A stretch of DNA of 47,695 nt from Psychrobacter phenylpyruvicus DSM 7000 = NBRC 102152 (lineage in GTDB: Bacteria > Pseudomonadota > Gammaproteobacteria > Pseudomonadales > Moraxellaceae). The first letter of the stretch is position 1. Every line of letters begins with the position of its first letter. Below the pieces are notes generated by a model that was not told the origin of the DNA, searched no databases, and saw only the letters and a list, made by a program, of their open reading frames with translations. A program made the position numbers and the translations under genes. The DNA is taken from positions 1 to 47,695 of the forward strand of contig NZ_JMKP01000023.1 in assembly GCF_000685805.1 (NCBI RefSeq), given 5' to 3'. Positions 15,334-27,567 of the stretch are shown here, in pieces.

Positions 15334-16785
15334 ATGAACAAAGCCTTTACTCGTCCTTTTTTCTCTCGGTTCGGTTCAAGACCGTATTCAAACACTTGGC
15401 AGACGACACTTGCCGTGATGCTGATGGTCATAATTAGTGTCGGGGTATCGATCTGGTTTTTTTGGCGAAGTTTGTACTTACCGGAGTTAAAAAACCATGC
15501 CCGTTACCTAACCACAGAGCTTAAATTAGTCACTGCAACTCGAGAGCACTGGGGAGAAAATGAAGAAGTTAGACAATGGATTCTTGCTAATAATCATATT
15601 GAGGTTGTAGAAGATCCCAATCGTTTTCCTGATGTTTCCGATAAAGCTGTGGTCGGTTTCTTTACTGATGTTATTCAGCAAGAAATCAGCCAACAGCTCG
15701 GCCGTGACAGTGTGGTTTACTTTAAGTTTAAACCGACACCACAGCTCTGGGTTCAGGATACAGCATCGCCAGAGTTTTGGATACGTGAACCTGTTATATT
15801 TTATGCACAATATAGCCCAAGCACGCTGGTCTTCTTTATATTGGGTATTCCGCTGTTTACCTTACTGACTATTTTACTATTGGTACGTCAATTAAACCGT
15901 CCCTTGCGTAAGCTGCAACAAGCGGCCACCAATTATATTCGTTTGGGCACAGCCACTACCCTACCCACCAACTCAGGTACCACTGAGATACGCCGCGTTA
16001 ACATGGCTTTTAATCGGTTATTTAGTACCTTAAGCCAGGCGCAAAAAGAGCGCACCATTATGCTGGCCGGTATCTCCCATGATCTGCGCACCCCGCTAAC
16101 TCGGATGCGCTTAACCGCAGAGATGTTGCCTGATGAGTTCTTTCGCGAAGGCCTTATCTACGATATTGAGGATATGGATGCCATCTTAGAGCAGTTTATC
16201 TCCTTCATGAAAGACGGCTCCGATGAGGCCGTGAGTCTTACAGACTTGGACAATATCTTTCGCGAAGTGATGGTGCAGTTTGCGCCGTTAGAATTTATTT
16301 ACCAAACCGATGGGCTACGAGAGGTTGCGGTGCGTCCTTTGTCTATTAAACGCCTCATTATCAACCTAATCGTTAACGCCCAGCGTTATGGCAAACCGCC
16401 TATTTATTTAACCGCAACCATCACCCCAACTTTCAACTCACAACAGGTCGATCCTGATGATGAAACTTCCGTCTCTACGCCTGGTATGGTGCGCAAGGCC
16501 AAAGAGCAACTTATCATCTGTGTCCGTGATTGTGGTCCTGGGGTAGCCAACGACCATTTAGAACGCATTATGCAGCCTTTTGAGCGTGGTGAATCGGCTC
16601 GCACCACCCAAGGTAGTGGACTGGGTTTAGCCATCGTACAACGCATCACAGCGCTACACCATGGTACGGTTGAAGCCATTAACCACCCTGAAGGCGGGCT
16701 GCAAGTCTGTATACGAATCCCCTTAGTGTCACAGTCTCATTCTGACCTAGAGAATGAGAATGCAGAGGCTACAGACCAAGATTAG
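15334..16785 (+). CDS. envZ: EnvZ-like osmosensor-type histidine kinase
   Basis: 483 residues of an inner-membrane sensor kinase. Membrane helices lie at about 25-47 and 163-185 around a periplasmic domain of about 115 residues, followed by HAMP. The phosphoacceptor is in LAGISHDLRTPLTRMRL, the N box in LIVNAQRYGKP, the G1 box in VRDCGPGVAND and the G2 box in GSGLGLAIVQRI. The HAMP-to-H-box spacing and the SHDLRTPLTRMRL string are those of EnvZ, so the partner should be OmpR. No response regulator is adjacent on this strand. A Gln/Asp-rich insertion (about residues 365-385) sits within the ATPase domain. The gene diverges from rpsP and converges with bfmS at a shared terminator. Confidence 0.8.
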   Translation: MNKAFTRPFFSRFGSRPYSNTWQTTLAVMLMVIISVGVSIWFFWRSLYLPELKNHARYLTTELKLVTATREHWGENEEVRQWILANNHIEVVEDPNRFPDVSDKAVVGFFTDVIQQEISQQLGRDSVVYFKFKPTPQLWVQDTASPEFWIREPVIFYAQYSPSTLVFFILGIPLFTLLTILLLVRQLNRPLRKLQQAATNYIRLGTATTLPTNSGTTEIRRVNMAFNRLFSTLSQAQKERTIMLAGISHDLRTPLTRMRLTAEMLPDEFFREGLIYDIEDMDAILEQFISFMKDGSDEAVSLTDLDNIFREVMVQFAPLEFIYQTDGLREVAVRPLSIKRLIINLIVNAQRYGKPPIYLTATITPTFNSQQVDPDDETSVSTPGMVRKAKEQLIICVRDCGPGVANDHLERIMQPFERGESARTTQGSGLGLAIVQRITALHHGTVEAINHPEGGLQVCIRIPLVSQSHSDLENENAEATDQD

Positions 16786-16840
16786 CTTGAAGCGGTAATA
16801 AGGTTTATAGCGGTTAGTTAATGTCTGTTACAGCCACAAA

Positions 16841-16870
16841 AAAGCCCAAGGCAGTCTACCTTGGGCTTTT
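16841..16870. terminator. Bidirectional terminator between the EnvZ-like gene and bfmS
   Basis: An 11-base perfect stem (AAAGCCCAAGG with complement) has a 7-base loop and A/T flanks on both sides, lying between two convergent genes. Confidence 0.85.
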
Positions 16871-16978
16871 GCTACTGTATGTAGCCGTTAAACTTTTATG
16901 CTAAGGCTCACAGATTAGTGACGGGCCAACTCTCTAACTATTGAAGTGGTGAGTAGCTGCTGATGCACTGAGCGTGAG

Positions 16979-18670
16979 CTAGTCCTCACTTTCAATAATT
17001 TTGCGAGCGCCTTTTTCTTGGGTGAATTGATCTGCAGAAATGGTTTGCGCCAATGGCTTGATTGGCCAGCGCATGGTGAAGCGTGCCCCACCCAGTTTTG
17101 GACTTTCATCAACCGACATATTTCCGTTAAACCAGAAGGCAATTCTTGACACAATCGAAAGCCCTAGCCCATAACCCCCTGAAGCACGGGTACGACTATC
17201 ATCCAAGCGCGCAAAAGGCACAAACACCTTATCTCTATCCTCTTCAGGAATACCTTGGCCATCATCCTCTACACTGACGTACGCTTCGCCTTTGCGTACT
17301 CCGGCACTGATGATGATTTTTGACTCAGCGTAGCGTAGCGCGTTACCCGCTAAGTTCTGCACCACGCGGTGTAAGTAACGTCTGTCCGCCACAGCCGTTA
17401 CCTTCGCTGAAGGTGAAATACCAACGACTTCAATAGGCTTACCTAAAGCATTGGTCTCACGTACAATTTGATCCACCAGCTCTTTTAAGCTAACCGGCTC
17501 AAGATCCAGTTTAGGGGAGCCCTCTTCCAGCTTAGCGTAGGTCAGAATCTCATCAATTAAACCATTTAAGGCTTCAATATCTTCGTCAATATAGTCACGC
17601 TGCATCTCACGCGATTCTTGATCGTCAGTATCCGCCAACATGTCTACTGCAAATCGAATACGAGCTACAGGGGTTCTTAACTCATGCGATACCGCACGGG
17701 TCAGCTCCCGCTGAGATTCAATAAGACGTTTAATATGCTCGGTCATAGCATTAAAGGTAGCCGCCAAACGAGCAATTTCGTCTTGGCCCACTACCTGCAC
17801 TCGAGTATCTAAATTACCATCACCGACCTCATTGACCCCAGATTGAATCAATTGTAATTTGCGCTCTAGTGGGAAAATTAACGCATAAACCCCCAAACTA
17901 ATGAGGAACATGCTGATTAATACCACACTAATAATCAGATTAAACGGAAACCATTTAAACAAACTGACCGGACCAATGACCACTGCCATATTTTCTAGTT
18001 CGGACGGCGCAATGATTTTAATAGAAGAGTCATCGGAGCGGGTACTGTCCCGAAACAGCATCACCACTTCATCTCTATCTAAACGGCGCAGCTGATCGTC
18101 ATCCAATTCTAAATCAACAATATTTTCAATACTCAAAGGGAAGGCAAACTGCTTAGAGATTTCATCAAGACGCTGTCTTTTGCTTGGTAAGTCCTTGTAG
18201 TAGGACAAATCATTCAGTAGCAATACTGCCATTGCTCGAACTTGCTGTTCGGTAACTTTACTGATGCGTACGGTGATGACGTTATCTTCGCCCTCAATGG
18301 GATGAAAAATATCGGCATAAGTAGGCTGGGCCACATAACGAACTACAGTTTTATTCTCTTCTAAACGCTTTAGTTCACTGGCTTTAAAATCAATCTTCGA
18401 CTGAGGCTGAATACTAAAATTATTGCCAAATAATTGACTGATATCGTTGAGCCAATATTCACGTTGGGTCTGTGATGACTGTCGTTGCAGCCCAGAGCTA
18501 ACCAGATACAGGGCGCCGGTAGCCACGTTTTCTCGATAGGCTTGAACCCGCTCTTTATTAATAGTGTCTACCAATAGCTGAGCAAAAAGTGCCACAAACA
18601 AACAGACCAATAGTAGTCCTGCATAAATACGTAGAAAAATACTGTGTTTTAAGGATGAGAATATTGGCAT
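16979..18670 (-). CDS. bfmS: BfmS/RstB-like sensor histidine kinase
   Basis: 563 residues. Membrane helices lie at about 10-30 and 238-262, flanking a periplasmic sensor of about 205 residues, then HAMP. The H box is AVSHELRTPVARIRF, the N box NLAGNALRYAES, the G1 box VEDDGQGIPEED and the G2 box GGYGLGLSIVSRI. The SHELRTPVARIRFAVDMLAD run is what I associate with Acinetobacter BfmS and RstB. BfmS with BfmR controls envelope, capsule and biofilm genes in Acinetobacter. It lies 282 bases downstream of bfmR on the same strand, with a terminator-like hairpin in between. The name is by homology and context. Confidence 0.82.
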   Translation of the reverse strand: MPIFSSLKHSIFLRIYAGLLLVCLFVALFAQLLVDTINKERVQAYRENVATGALYLVSSGLQRQSSQTQREYWLNDISQLFGNNFSIQPQSKIDFKASELKRLEENKTVVRYVAQPTYADIFHPIEGEDNVITVRISKVTEQQVRAMAVLLLNDLSYYKDLPSKRQRLDEISKQFAFPLSIENIVDLELDDDQLRRLDRDEVVMLFRDSTRSDDSSIKIIAPSELENMAVVIGPVSLFKWFPFNLIISVVLISMFLISLGVYALIFPLERKLQLIQSGVNEVGDGNLDTRVQVVGQDEIARLAATFNAMTEHIKRLIESQRELTRAVSHELRTPVARIRFAVDMLADTDDQESREMQRDYIDEDIEALNGLIDEILTYAKLEEGSPKLDLEPVSLKELVDQIVRETNALGKPIEVVGISPSAKVTAVADRRYLHRVVQNLAGNALRYAESKIIISAGVRKGEAYVSVEDDGQGIPEEDRDKVFVPFARLDDSRTRASGGYGLGLSIVSRIAFWFNGNMSVDESPKLGGARFTMRWPIKPLAQTISADQFTQEKGARKIIESED

Positions 18671-18866
18671 ACGACATCTAATAAGTTTAATTTTTGTTCT
18701 AGTTTACCCTAAATTGACCAGTTAACCTACCTATGCAACTGTCCAGAGTCCTGTCTAAATTATATAGCGTTAATCACCCTATATAATTTTATATTTTGTT
18801 GTTATGAAAATAAATTTGTAGAAATATCGTCACTAATGTAGTGCTAGTATCAAAATTATAAATAAT

Positions 18867-18894
18867 AAAAAGGTCAGCATAAAGCTGACCTTTT
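18867..18894 (-). terminator. Terminator-like hairpin between bfmR and bfmS
   Basis: AAAAGGTCAGC and GCTGACCTTTT form a strong stem with a 5-base loop and T-rich flanks, about 60 bases after the bfmR stop. It may end or attenuate the bfmR message before bfmS. Confidence 0.75.
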
Positions 18895-18952
18895 ATAAAG
18901 AATGAGTAATCAGTGATTCCTCACCTTATAGTTTGTGTGTAAGAAAGAGGGC

Positions 18953-19669
18953 TTAGCTGCCTTCTTTAACAAACAAATAGCCTTTACTACGAACAGTCTT
19001 AATACGTTTTGGATTTTCTGGATCATCACCAATCTTCGGACGAATGCGTGAAATGCGCACGTCAATTGAACGGTCCTGACCATCGTACTCAATACCACGT
19101 AAACGCTCGAAGATATCTTCACGAGATAAGATACGACCTGCATTAGAAGCCAATAGCCACAGAAGGTCATATTCAGCGCTAGTAAAGTCAACCAACTCAC
19201 CGTTTAGAGTAACTGAGCGGCCACCATTATCGATAACCAGCTCACCAAACTCTAGGCGCTGTGGTACTTCTTCAGAAGGAGCGTTTTCAGAGCGGCGTAA
19301 TAGAGCGCGGATACGAGCCAGTAGTACGCGTGGCTGTGCAGGCTTAGCAACGTAGTCGTCAGCACCCATTTCTAAACCCAATACTTGATCCATGTCTTCT
19401 GTACGAGCAGTTAACATCAAGATTGGGCTGTGATAATGAGGACGTACTTCGCGGCAGACCGTTAGACCATCACTACCTGGCAACATCACATCTAGCACAA
19501 CCAAGTCAGGTTGTTCATTAATGATACGGCGAATGGCACGGTTACCATCCGTCTCAATAGCGACATCCATACCATTCTTAACCAAATAATCTTGGGTTAA
19601 CATGGCCAGACGCTCATCATCTTCAACGATCAAAATTCGTGGGGTTTGTTCTTCTTCACCTATAGACAT
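18953..19669 (-). CDS. bfmR: BfmR/RstA-like OmpR-family response regulator
   Basis: 238 residues. The receiver domain is about 10-125, with acidic pocket Asp17/Asp18 (LIVEDDERL), phosphorylation site Asp60 (VVLDVMLPGSDG), the MLTART switch Thr and the conserved Lys in YVAKPAQP. Residues 140-235 form an OmpR-type winged helix (LEFGELVIDNGGRSVTL to TVRSKGYLFV). The sequence is close to what I remember of A. baumannii BfmR and E. coli RstA. It would be phosphorylated by the kinase encoded downstream. A ribosome site (AGGAAATAAT) precedes the ATG. Confidence 0.88.
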   Translation of the reverse strand: MSIGEEEQTPRILIVEDDERLAMLTQDYLVKNGMDVAIETDGNRAIRRIINEQPDLVVLDVMLPGSDGLTVCREVRPHYHSPILMLTARTEDMDQVLGLEMGADDYVAKPAQPRVLLARIRALLRRSENAPSEEVPQRLEFGELVIDNGGRSVTLNGELVDFTSAEYDLLWLLASNAGRILSREDIFERLRGIEYDGQDRSIDVRISRIRPKIGDDPENPKRIKTVRSKGYLFVKEGS

Positions 19670-19808
19670 TATTATTTCCTCAAAAAAATGAAACCTTAAT
19701 CAGGATCTTTTTTAACGTGTTCAAGTTGATATATTAATAAACTATTACAAGCTAAGTATATATACATTGAGCCATAATGTAATTAGTAATATACTTAATA
19801 TTAGCATA

Positions 19809-19836
19809 TAAAAAAACAGCCTAGTATAGGCTGTTT
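19809..19836 (-). terminator. Terminator of the ATP synthase operon
   Basis: On the minus strand AAACAGCCTA and TAGGCTGTTT pair around a 3-base loop and lead into seven Ts, about 60 bases past atpC. Confidence 0.88.
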
Positions 19837-19897
19837 GATTATTTTGATAAGCAGTTAACACATACTCAACAGTTGACGCTGGCTGGCGTAGATTACC

Positions 19898-20314
19898 TTA
19901 CGCACGGTTACGATATTTTCTGATCGTTTGTAACTGTGCCACAGACTCTGCAAGTGAAGCCAGTGCAGCGTTTGTCTGTAAAGTTTCAGACTGGTTGACA
20001 AGCATTTGTTCTGCTTGTTTACGAGCTTCAATAATTTTCGCTTCGTCTAAGTCATGTGCACGTACTGCAGTGTCTGCAAGTACAGTGACAAGCTTAGGCT
20101 GAACTTCTAAGACCCCACCAGAAACATAGATAACTTCTTCACTACCATCTGGTAATTGGATTCTCATTGAGCCCGGCTTCAATAGTGTAATAAGTGGGGT
20201 GTGACCCGCTAAAATACCCACTTCACCTTCAATACCCGTCGCAATTAACATACTGATCTCACCAGTATAAATCTCTTCACGAGCACTAACTACTCGGCAC
20301 TGTAAGGTTGCCAT
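19898..20314 (-). CDS. atpC: F1 ATP synthase epsilon subunit
   Basis: 138 residues, family length. The beta-sandwich domain (about 1-87) starts MATLQCRVVSAREEIYTGEI and contains EGEVGILAGHTPLITLLKPG. The C-terminal two-helix hairpin that inhibits ATP hydrolysis covers about 90-138. Epsilon couples the rotor to the catalytic head. It is the last operon gene, separated from atpD by 153 bases that hold a perfect 17-base-pair hairpin. Confidence 0.97.
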   Translation of the reverse strand: MATLQCRVVSAREEIYTGEISMLIATGIEGEVGILAGHTPLITLLKPGSMRIQLPDGSEEVIYVSGGVLEVQPKLVTVLADTAVRAHDLDEAKIIEARKQAEQMLVNQSETLQTNAALASLAESVAQLQTIRKYRNRA

Positions 20315-20394
20315 GCGACTCTCCGTTATAAACTCATTAACTTGCTAATTAATATTAACATCAAACTTGGATAGGTGATAATTTAATATCTCGG

Positions 20395-20432
20395 TAAGCA
20401 TGACAAAGTTGTCTCCAACTTTGTCATGCTTA
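20395..20432 (-). other. Perfect 17-bp hairpin between atpD and atpC
   Basis: Bases 20395-20411 and 20416-20432 are exact complements with a 4-base loop. There is no T-run after it on either strand, so it does not look like a standard terminator. It sits 35 bases past the atpD stop and 81 bases before the atpC start. It may act as an RNA processing or stabilising element. Confidence 0.85.
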
Positions 20433-20467
20433 TTTAACGACTATCTACTTGAGCTGTAGCGATTAAG

Positions 20468-21913
<1,446 letters not shown>

Positions 21914-21934
21914 CTAAAAATATAGGTATGTCAA

Positions 21935-22813
21935 TTAGGAAACAGCAGCAGCACCGCCGACAATTTCCGAAATCTCTCGGGTAATTGCCGCTTGACGCAG
22001 CTTGTTATAAACTAACTGTAAATCATTAATTAGGTCACCAGCATTATCCGTAGCGGCTTTCATCGCTACCATACGTGCTGACTGCTCTGAAGCAATGTTT
22101 TCCATGACCGCTTGATATACGATAGACTCGATATAACGGCCAAGTAAACCATCGACAAGTGTCTTGGCATCAGGCTCGTAGATATAGTCCCAGTTGATTT
22201 CCGTGCGGATACCTGAGTCTGAATCAATAGCATCCTGCGGTAATGGAACCAGCTGACTAATCATTGGCTTTTGTGTCATTGCGTTTACAAACTTATTGTA
22301 AACCACATAAATGCGATCTAAGTGACCTTTGGCATAATCATCAAGCATGGCTTGAACCGGAGCATTTAATTGCTCAAAGCTAGGATTATCACCATAATCA
22401 GTGACTGCTGAAGTAACTTTGCCGCCAAAACTCTTGAAAAAGCTAACGCCTTTAGAGCCGATTACAGCAAACTCAGCTTGCACAGACTGGTCTTGAAATT
22501 CTTGAACATGATGCATCAACTGTTTAAACAAGTTGATGTTCAATCCACCAGCCAAACCACGATCAGAAGTCACTAAAATATAGCCTACACGATTTACCTG
22601 ACGGCTAGTCATATAAGGGTGCTTATAATCTGAAGAGGCGTTTACTAAGTGTGATACCACACGACGCATATTATCAGAATAAGGACGACCCACTTCCATA
22701 CGCTCTTGAGCACGGCGCATTTTACTGGCGGCTACCATCTGCATCGCACGCGTAATTTTCTGCGTACTTTTAATGCTAGTAACCTTAGCACGAATTTCTT
22801 TTAAACTTGCCAT
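21935..22813 (-). CDS. atpG: F1 ATP synthase gamma subunit
   Basis: 292 residues. The N-terminal helix [20 protein letters not shown] and the C-terminal helix [20 protein letters not shown] form the coiled-coil rotor shaft. The middle is the Rossmann-like domain ([15 protein letters not shown]). It rotates inside the alpha3beta3 head and links it to the c-ring. It lies 39 bases upstream of atpD. Confidence 0.98.
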   Translation of the reverse strand: MASLKEIRAKVTSIKSTQKITRAMQMVAASKMRRAQERMEVGRPYSDNMRRVVSHLVNASSDYKHPYMTSRQVNRVGYILVTSDRGLAGGLNINLFKQLMHHVQEFQDQSVQAEFAVIGSKGVSFFKSFGGKVTSAVTDYGDNPSFEQLNAPVQAMLDDYAKGHLDRIYVVYNKFVNAMTQKPMISQLVPLPQDAIDSDSGIRTEINWDYIYEPDAKTLVDGLLGRYIESIVYQAVMENIASEQSARMVAMKAATDNAGDLINDLQLVYNKLRQAAITREISEIVGGAAAVS

Positions 22814-22872
22814 AACATTTCCAATTCGGCGGGGTTTAAATGAGGGTTAATCTATTACACACATTTCAAATA

Positions 22873-22897
22873 GTGCGATTAGCTTCACTAATCGCAC
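22873..22897 (-). other. Hairpin between atpA and atpG
   Basis: GTGCGATTAG and CTAATCGCAC form a 10-base perfect stem with a 5-base loop, 11 bases after the atpA stop. No T-run follows on the transcribed strand, so this is probably RNA processing or stabilisation, not termination. Confidence 0.75.
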
Positions 22898-22907
22898 CTT
22901 TGATTAT

Positions 22908-24452
22908 TTAGAACGTGTGGTTTTGTAGGAACGTTTCCACTGAAGCTTTCAAACGGCCTGCAATATCATCATTGTAATTTGCAGTGTCGTTGATTTCTTT
23001 CATAAGATCAGCTTGTTCGTCATACATGTAACGTAGGTAAGCTGCTTCCCAGGCGCCGATTTTTTCAACTGGGATATCAGATAAATAACCTTCGTTAGAA
23101 GCATAGATAACTGCGGCTTGTTCAGCAACTGACATTGGAGCATACTGCTTCTGTTTCATCAGTTCAGTCACACGCTCACCGTGTTCTAACTGTTGCTTAG
23201 TAGCATCATCTAGGTCAGAGGCGAACTGAGCAAACGCTGCCAACTCACGGTACTGAGCCAATGCGGTACGAATACCACCTGATAGCTTTTTGATGATCTT
23301 AGTCTGAGCAGCACCACCAACACGTGATACTGAAATACCAGCGTTAACCGCAGGACGAATACCTGAGTTAAATAAGCTTGATTCTAAGAAGATCTGACCA
23401 TCTGTAATCGAAATTACGTTGGTTGGTACGAATGCAGATACGTCACCTGCTTGCGTTTCAATAATTGGTAGAGCAGTTAAAGAACCAGTTTTACCTTTTA
23501 CTTCACCCTTGGTGAACTCTTCAACATATTCTGCGTTTACACGTGAAGCACGCTCTAGTAAACGTGAGTGAAGATAGAAAACGTCACCTGGATAAGCTTC
23601 ACGACCTGGTGGACGACGTAATAGTAGTGAAATCTGACGATACGCTACGGCTTGTTTTGATAGGTCATCATAAACGATTAATGCGTCTTCACCGCGGTCA
23701 CGGAAGTATTCACCCATAGTACAACCTGAGTATGGAGCGATATACTGTAGCGCTGCTGGCTCAGAAGCTGAAGCAACAACAACTGTGGTGTATTCTAATG
23801 CGCCTGTTTCTTCCAGCTTACGTACTACGTTAGCAATGGTAGAACGTTTCTGACCAATGGCCACGTACACACACTTAATACCAGAATCTTTCTGAGCAAT
23901 AATAGCGTCAATAGCTAAAGCTGTTTTACCAGTCTGACGGTCACCAATGATAAGCTCACGCTGACCACGACCGATTGGAATCATGGTATCAACTGCTTTA
24001 TAACCAGTCATTACAGGCTCATCAACTGATTGACGGGCAATAACACCTGGAGCAATTTTTTCTACTTTATCAGTTAGCTGAGCGTTGATAGGGCCTTTAC
24101 CATCGATAGGGTTACCTAAAGCGTCAACCACGCGGCCTAATAATTCAGGACCTACTGGTACTTCTAAAATACGGCCTGTGCAGTAAGCTTTTTGACCTTC
24201 TTGAAGACCTAGGTAATCACCCAAAACAACCGCGCCTACGGAGTCTTGTTCAAGGTTCAATGCCATACCATAGACATCGCCTTCAAACTCAATCATCTCA
24301 CCGTACATTGCATCTTCAAGACCATGAATCTGTACAATACCGTCAGATACTTTGACAATAGTGCCTTCATTCTTAGCGGTTGCACCTGTATCAAGGTCTT
24401 GAATTCGCTGCTTAATCAGTTGACTGATTTCTGCTGGATTCAATTGTTGCAT
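22908..24452 (-). CDS. atpA: F1 ATP synthase alpha subunit
   Basis: 514 residues. The nucleotide-binding P-loop is GDRQTGKT (170-177), followed by [16 protein letters not shown] and [17 protein letters not shown]. The Arg finger is in the segment [22 protein letters not shown]. The C-terminal bundle ends [13 protein letters not shown]. Non-catalytic partner of beta. It starts [17 protein letters not shown] with AAGGAAA upstream. Confidence 0.99.
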   Translation of the reverse strand: MQQLNPAEISQLIKQRIQDLDTGATAKNEGTIVKVSDGIVQIHGLEDAMYGEMIEFEGDVYGMALNLEQDSVGAVVLGDYLGLQEGQKAYCTGRILEVPVGPELLGRVVDALGNPIDGKGPINAQLTDKVEKIAPGVIARQSVDEPVMTGYKAVDTMIPIGRGQRELIIGDRQTGKTALAIDAIIAQKDSGIKCVYVAIGQKRSTIANVVRKLEETGALEYTTVVVASASEPAALQYIAPYSGCTMGEYFRDRGEDALIVYDDLSKQAVAYRQISLLLRRPPGREAYPGDVFYLHSRLLERASRVNAEYVEEFTKGEVKGKTGSLTALPIIETQAGDVSAFVPTNVISITDGQIFLESSLFNSGIRPAVNAGISVSRVGGAAQTKIIKKLSGGIRTALAQYRELAAFAQFASDLDDATKQQLEHGERVTELMKQKQYAPMSVAEQAAVIYASNEGYLSDIPVEKIGAWEAAYLRYMYDEQADLMKEINDTANYNDDIAGRLKASVETFLQNHTF

Positions 24453-24622
24453 TGCCTTGTTTCCTTTAATTTGTGATTGCCTGCTTACTCGCCGGATATA
24501 AAGCTTAAACTCTTCTAAAAATGTGTTGAAGATAAAATATAAATTAAGCTTTTAATGATAATTTATTTTGATTACAGGTTAACTAATAAGCAACATCAAC
24601 TATCATTATTATTAATAATGCG

Positions 24623-25201
24623 TTAAGCAGTTAGCTGTGTTTTTAACTGTTTTAATTTTCCACGCACCGAGTCATCAACAAGCTTGTCCCCAATTTTAAT
24701 GGTGGCACCCGCTAATAAACTAGGATCTACATCTTCATGAAGAATCACAGATGCATTTAGTGATTGTTCTAATCGACTTTGAATCATAGTACGTTGCGCG
24801 TCGTCTAACGGATAGGCAGACGTTACGTATACGTTTACTTGCTTAAGTGCTTTCGCGCGATGTAAACGATATTGCTCTAATACCTGTGGTAATAGGCTCA
24901 AACGCTCTTGTTCGGCAAGTTGATGCACAAAGTTTTTGATGGGTGTTGTTGCTACTGATAACTGATTAGACGACTGCCCCTGGGTAGAGGTTGCGTGTTC
25001 ATCATAAATGCTGATTAGTGCTTCAGCTTTTTGGTCAGCAGTAACAGCGGGGTTATCTAGCATTTGCACAAAGGCAGAATCACCGACCACGCTACTTGCG
25101 ATCAGCAAGAAATCTTCCCACTCACCAATGACTGAGTTTTCATGCGCATAATCAAATGCTGCCTTGGCATAGGGTCTCGCTAGTGTAGATAATTCAGCCA
25201 T
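24623..25201 (-). CDS. atpH: ATP synthase delta subunit (stator)
   Basis: 192 residues, somewhat longer than E. coli delta (177). It opens with [19 protein letters not shown] and ends with the conserved [22 protein letters not shown] hydrophilic Thr/Ser/Gln insertion (about residues 75-90, [17 protein letters not shown]) accounts for the extra length. It joins subunit b to the top of F1. The gaps on either side (205 bases to atpF, 170 to atpA) are wide for this operon. Confidence 0.95.
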   Translation of the reverse strand: MAELSTLARPYAKAAFDYAHENSVIGEWEDFLLIASSVVGDSAFVQMLDNPAVTADQKAEALISIYDEHATSTQGQSSNQLSVATTPIKNFVHQLAEQERLSLLPQVLEQYRLHRAKALKQVNVYVTSAYPLDDAQRTMIQSRLEQSLNASVILHEDVDPSLLAGATIKIGDKLVDDSVRGKLKQLKTQLTA

Positions 25202-25346
25202 TATGTCCTCTTAGCCACATATTTGATGAAAAACTTTATATAAAACAAACCAGGTATAAGAAGTTGATTAGAGGTAAAGAGCCCTACTATCGCCGGTTTA
25301 TAAAACCATAATTACTGCCAAAGCAGTTTATTATGAAATTCTATAA

Positions 25347-25370
25347 AGCTGAAGCTGAGTCACTTCAGCT
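25347..25370 (-). other. Hairpin between atpF and atpH
   Basis: AGCTGAAG and CTTCAGCT pair across an 8-base loop about 35 bases past the atpF stop. With the other intergenic hairpins it suggests segment-wise mRNA processing. Confidence 0.55.
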
Positions 25371-25406
25371 CATCAACAATAGATATTAAGACTTATAATT
25401 TACCGC

Positions 25407-25877
25407 TTAAAGCTTAGCTGCCAATTCTTCTAACATTTTGGCATGCTGCTGCGCATCAACTTTGTCTTTTAGAATTTGTTCAGCACCTAGTACTGCAAGC
25501 TCAGACACTTGGCTGCGTAAACCCTCGCGTGCTTGATTAATTTCAAGATCGATTGACTCACGGGCTTGTTGACGAATACGTTCGCCCTCAATTTCTGCCT
25601 GTGCTTTTGCTTCTTCGATAAGCTGGTTAGCGCTTTTATTTGCTTGCTCAATCAGTGCAGCAGCTTTAACTTTTGCTGATGCAAGTTCTTGCTCAACTGA
25701 TTGTTCAGCATTTGCTAAGTCTGACTTTGCCTTTTCAGCGGCATTAAGACCTTCAGCGATTTTTTGCTGACGCTCTTCAATGGCACCCATTAAGAAAGGC
25801 CAAATAAACTTCATGCAAAATAAAACAAATATTGCAAACGCTATGGACTGACCGATTAGGGTTAGATTAATATTCAC
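25407..25877 (-). CDS. atpF: Fo ATP synthase subunit b
   Basis: 156 residues, the same as E. coli. A single N-terminal membrane helix ([20 protein letters not shown], ending near residue 27) is followed by a long charged coiled coil rich in Ala, Glu, Lys and Gln (about 33-135). Two copies form the peripheral stalk. It sits between atpE and atpH. Confidence 0.97.
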   Translation of the reverse strand: MNINLTLIGQSIAFAIFVLFCMKFIWPFLMGAIEERQQKIAEGLNAAEKAKSDLANAEQSVEQELASAKVKAAALIEQANKSANQLIEEAKAQAEIEGERIRQQARESIDLEINQAREGLRSQVSELAVLGAEQILKDKVDAQQHAKMLEELAAKL

Positions 25878-25982
25878 ACGATCACCTCTTTATTAATAAA
25901 AATCAGTATCATTGACCATTCGATATCTGATATAGCATTCCAAATAATTGCGAATGGTCAACAGGGGTCACTGATGTTTAAA

Positions 25983-26246
<264 letters not shown>

Positions 26247-26273
26247 CTATTGATTGATGAAAAATCTAACTAA

Positions 26274-27143
<870 letters not shown>

Positions 27144-27272
27144 CTAAGCTTCTTATAAGTTTGTGTTAACCATTAATTTATTTAGCAAAAAATACTTTGT
27201 TACTGAACACTTTACTACTTTTCTTACTTATACTTTGCTAAATAAATTTGGTGCTCAATTATTTCTGCCCTT

Positions 27273-27301
27273 ATATTAATGCAGCAAGGTATAAGTGTAA
27301 A
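27273..27301 (-). promoter_or_regulatory. Candidate promoter of atpBEFHAGDC in the 427-base atpI-atpB gap
   Basis: On the minus strand a -35 TTTACA is separated by 17 bases from a -10 TAATAT. The gap between atpI and atpB (27141-27567) holds no gene and is strongly AT-rich, so the main operon probably has its own start independent of atpI. Confidence 0.55.
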
Positions 27302-27567
27302 GAAAACGTTTATTTTTTTAACACAACCTTTCTGTATTTTTTATAAAATTAGAAATCTACTAAATTTTTTGATAGAACTTGCTGCGTATCATACACTGAT
27401 TTGCTAGCTTTGTAACAATACTAGTTACAATGACTGATAACAATTATGTTTTTCGATACTGTCGCAATTTTTAATATCTTACTATTGCACTGATATGAGC
27501 CCTAAAATAACACGTGCGGGCTTCATAATAAATAGTGGTGAGCTGCTGTGGCTATTTGCAAGCTACT

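Noticed and set aside
14650..16679. Long open frames antisense to rimM, the EnvZ-like gene and others
   Set aside because: They lie opposite well-supported genes, lack ribosome sites and read as shadow translations.
24501..24551. AAGCTTAA and TTAAGCTT as an atpH-atpA hairpin
   Set aside because: The loop is about 35 bases and the stem is short and AT-rich, so it is not convincing.
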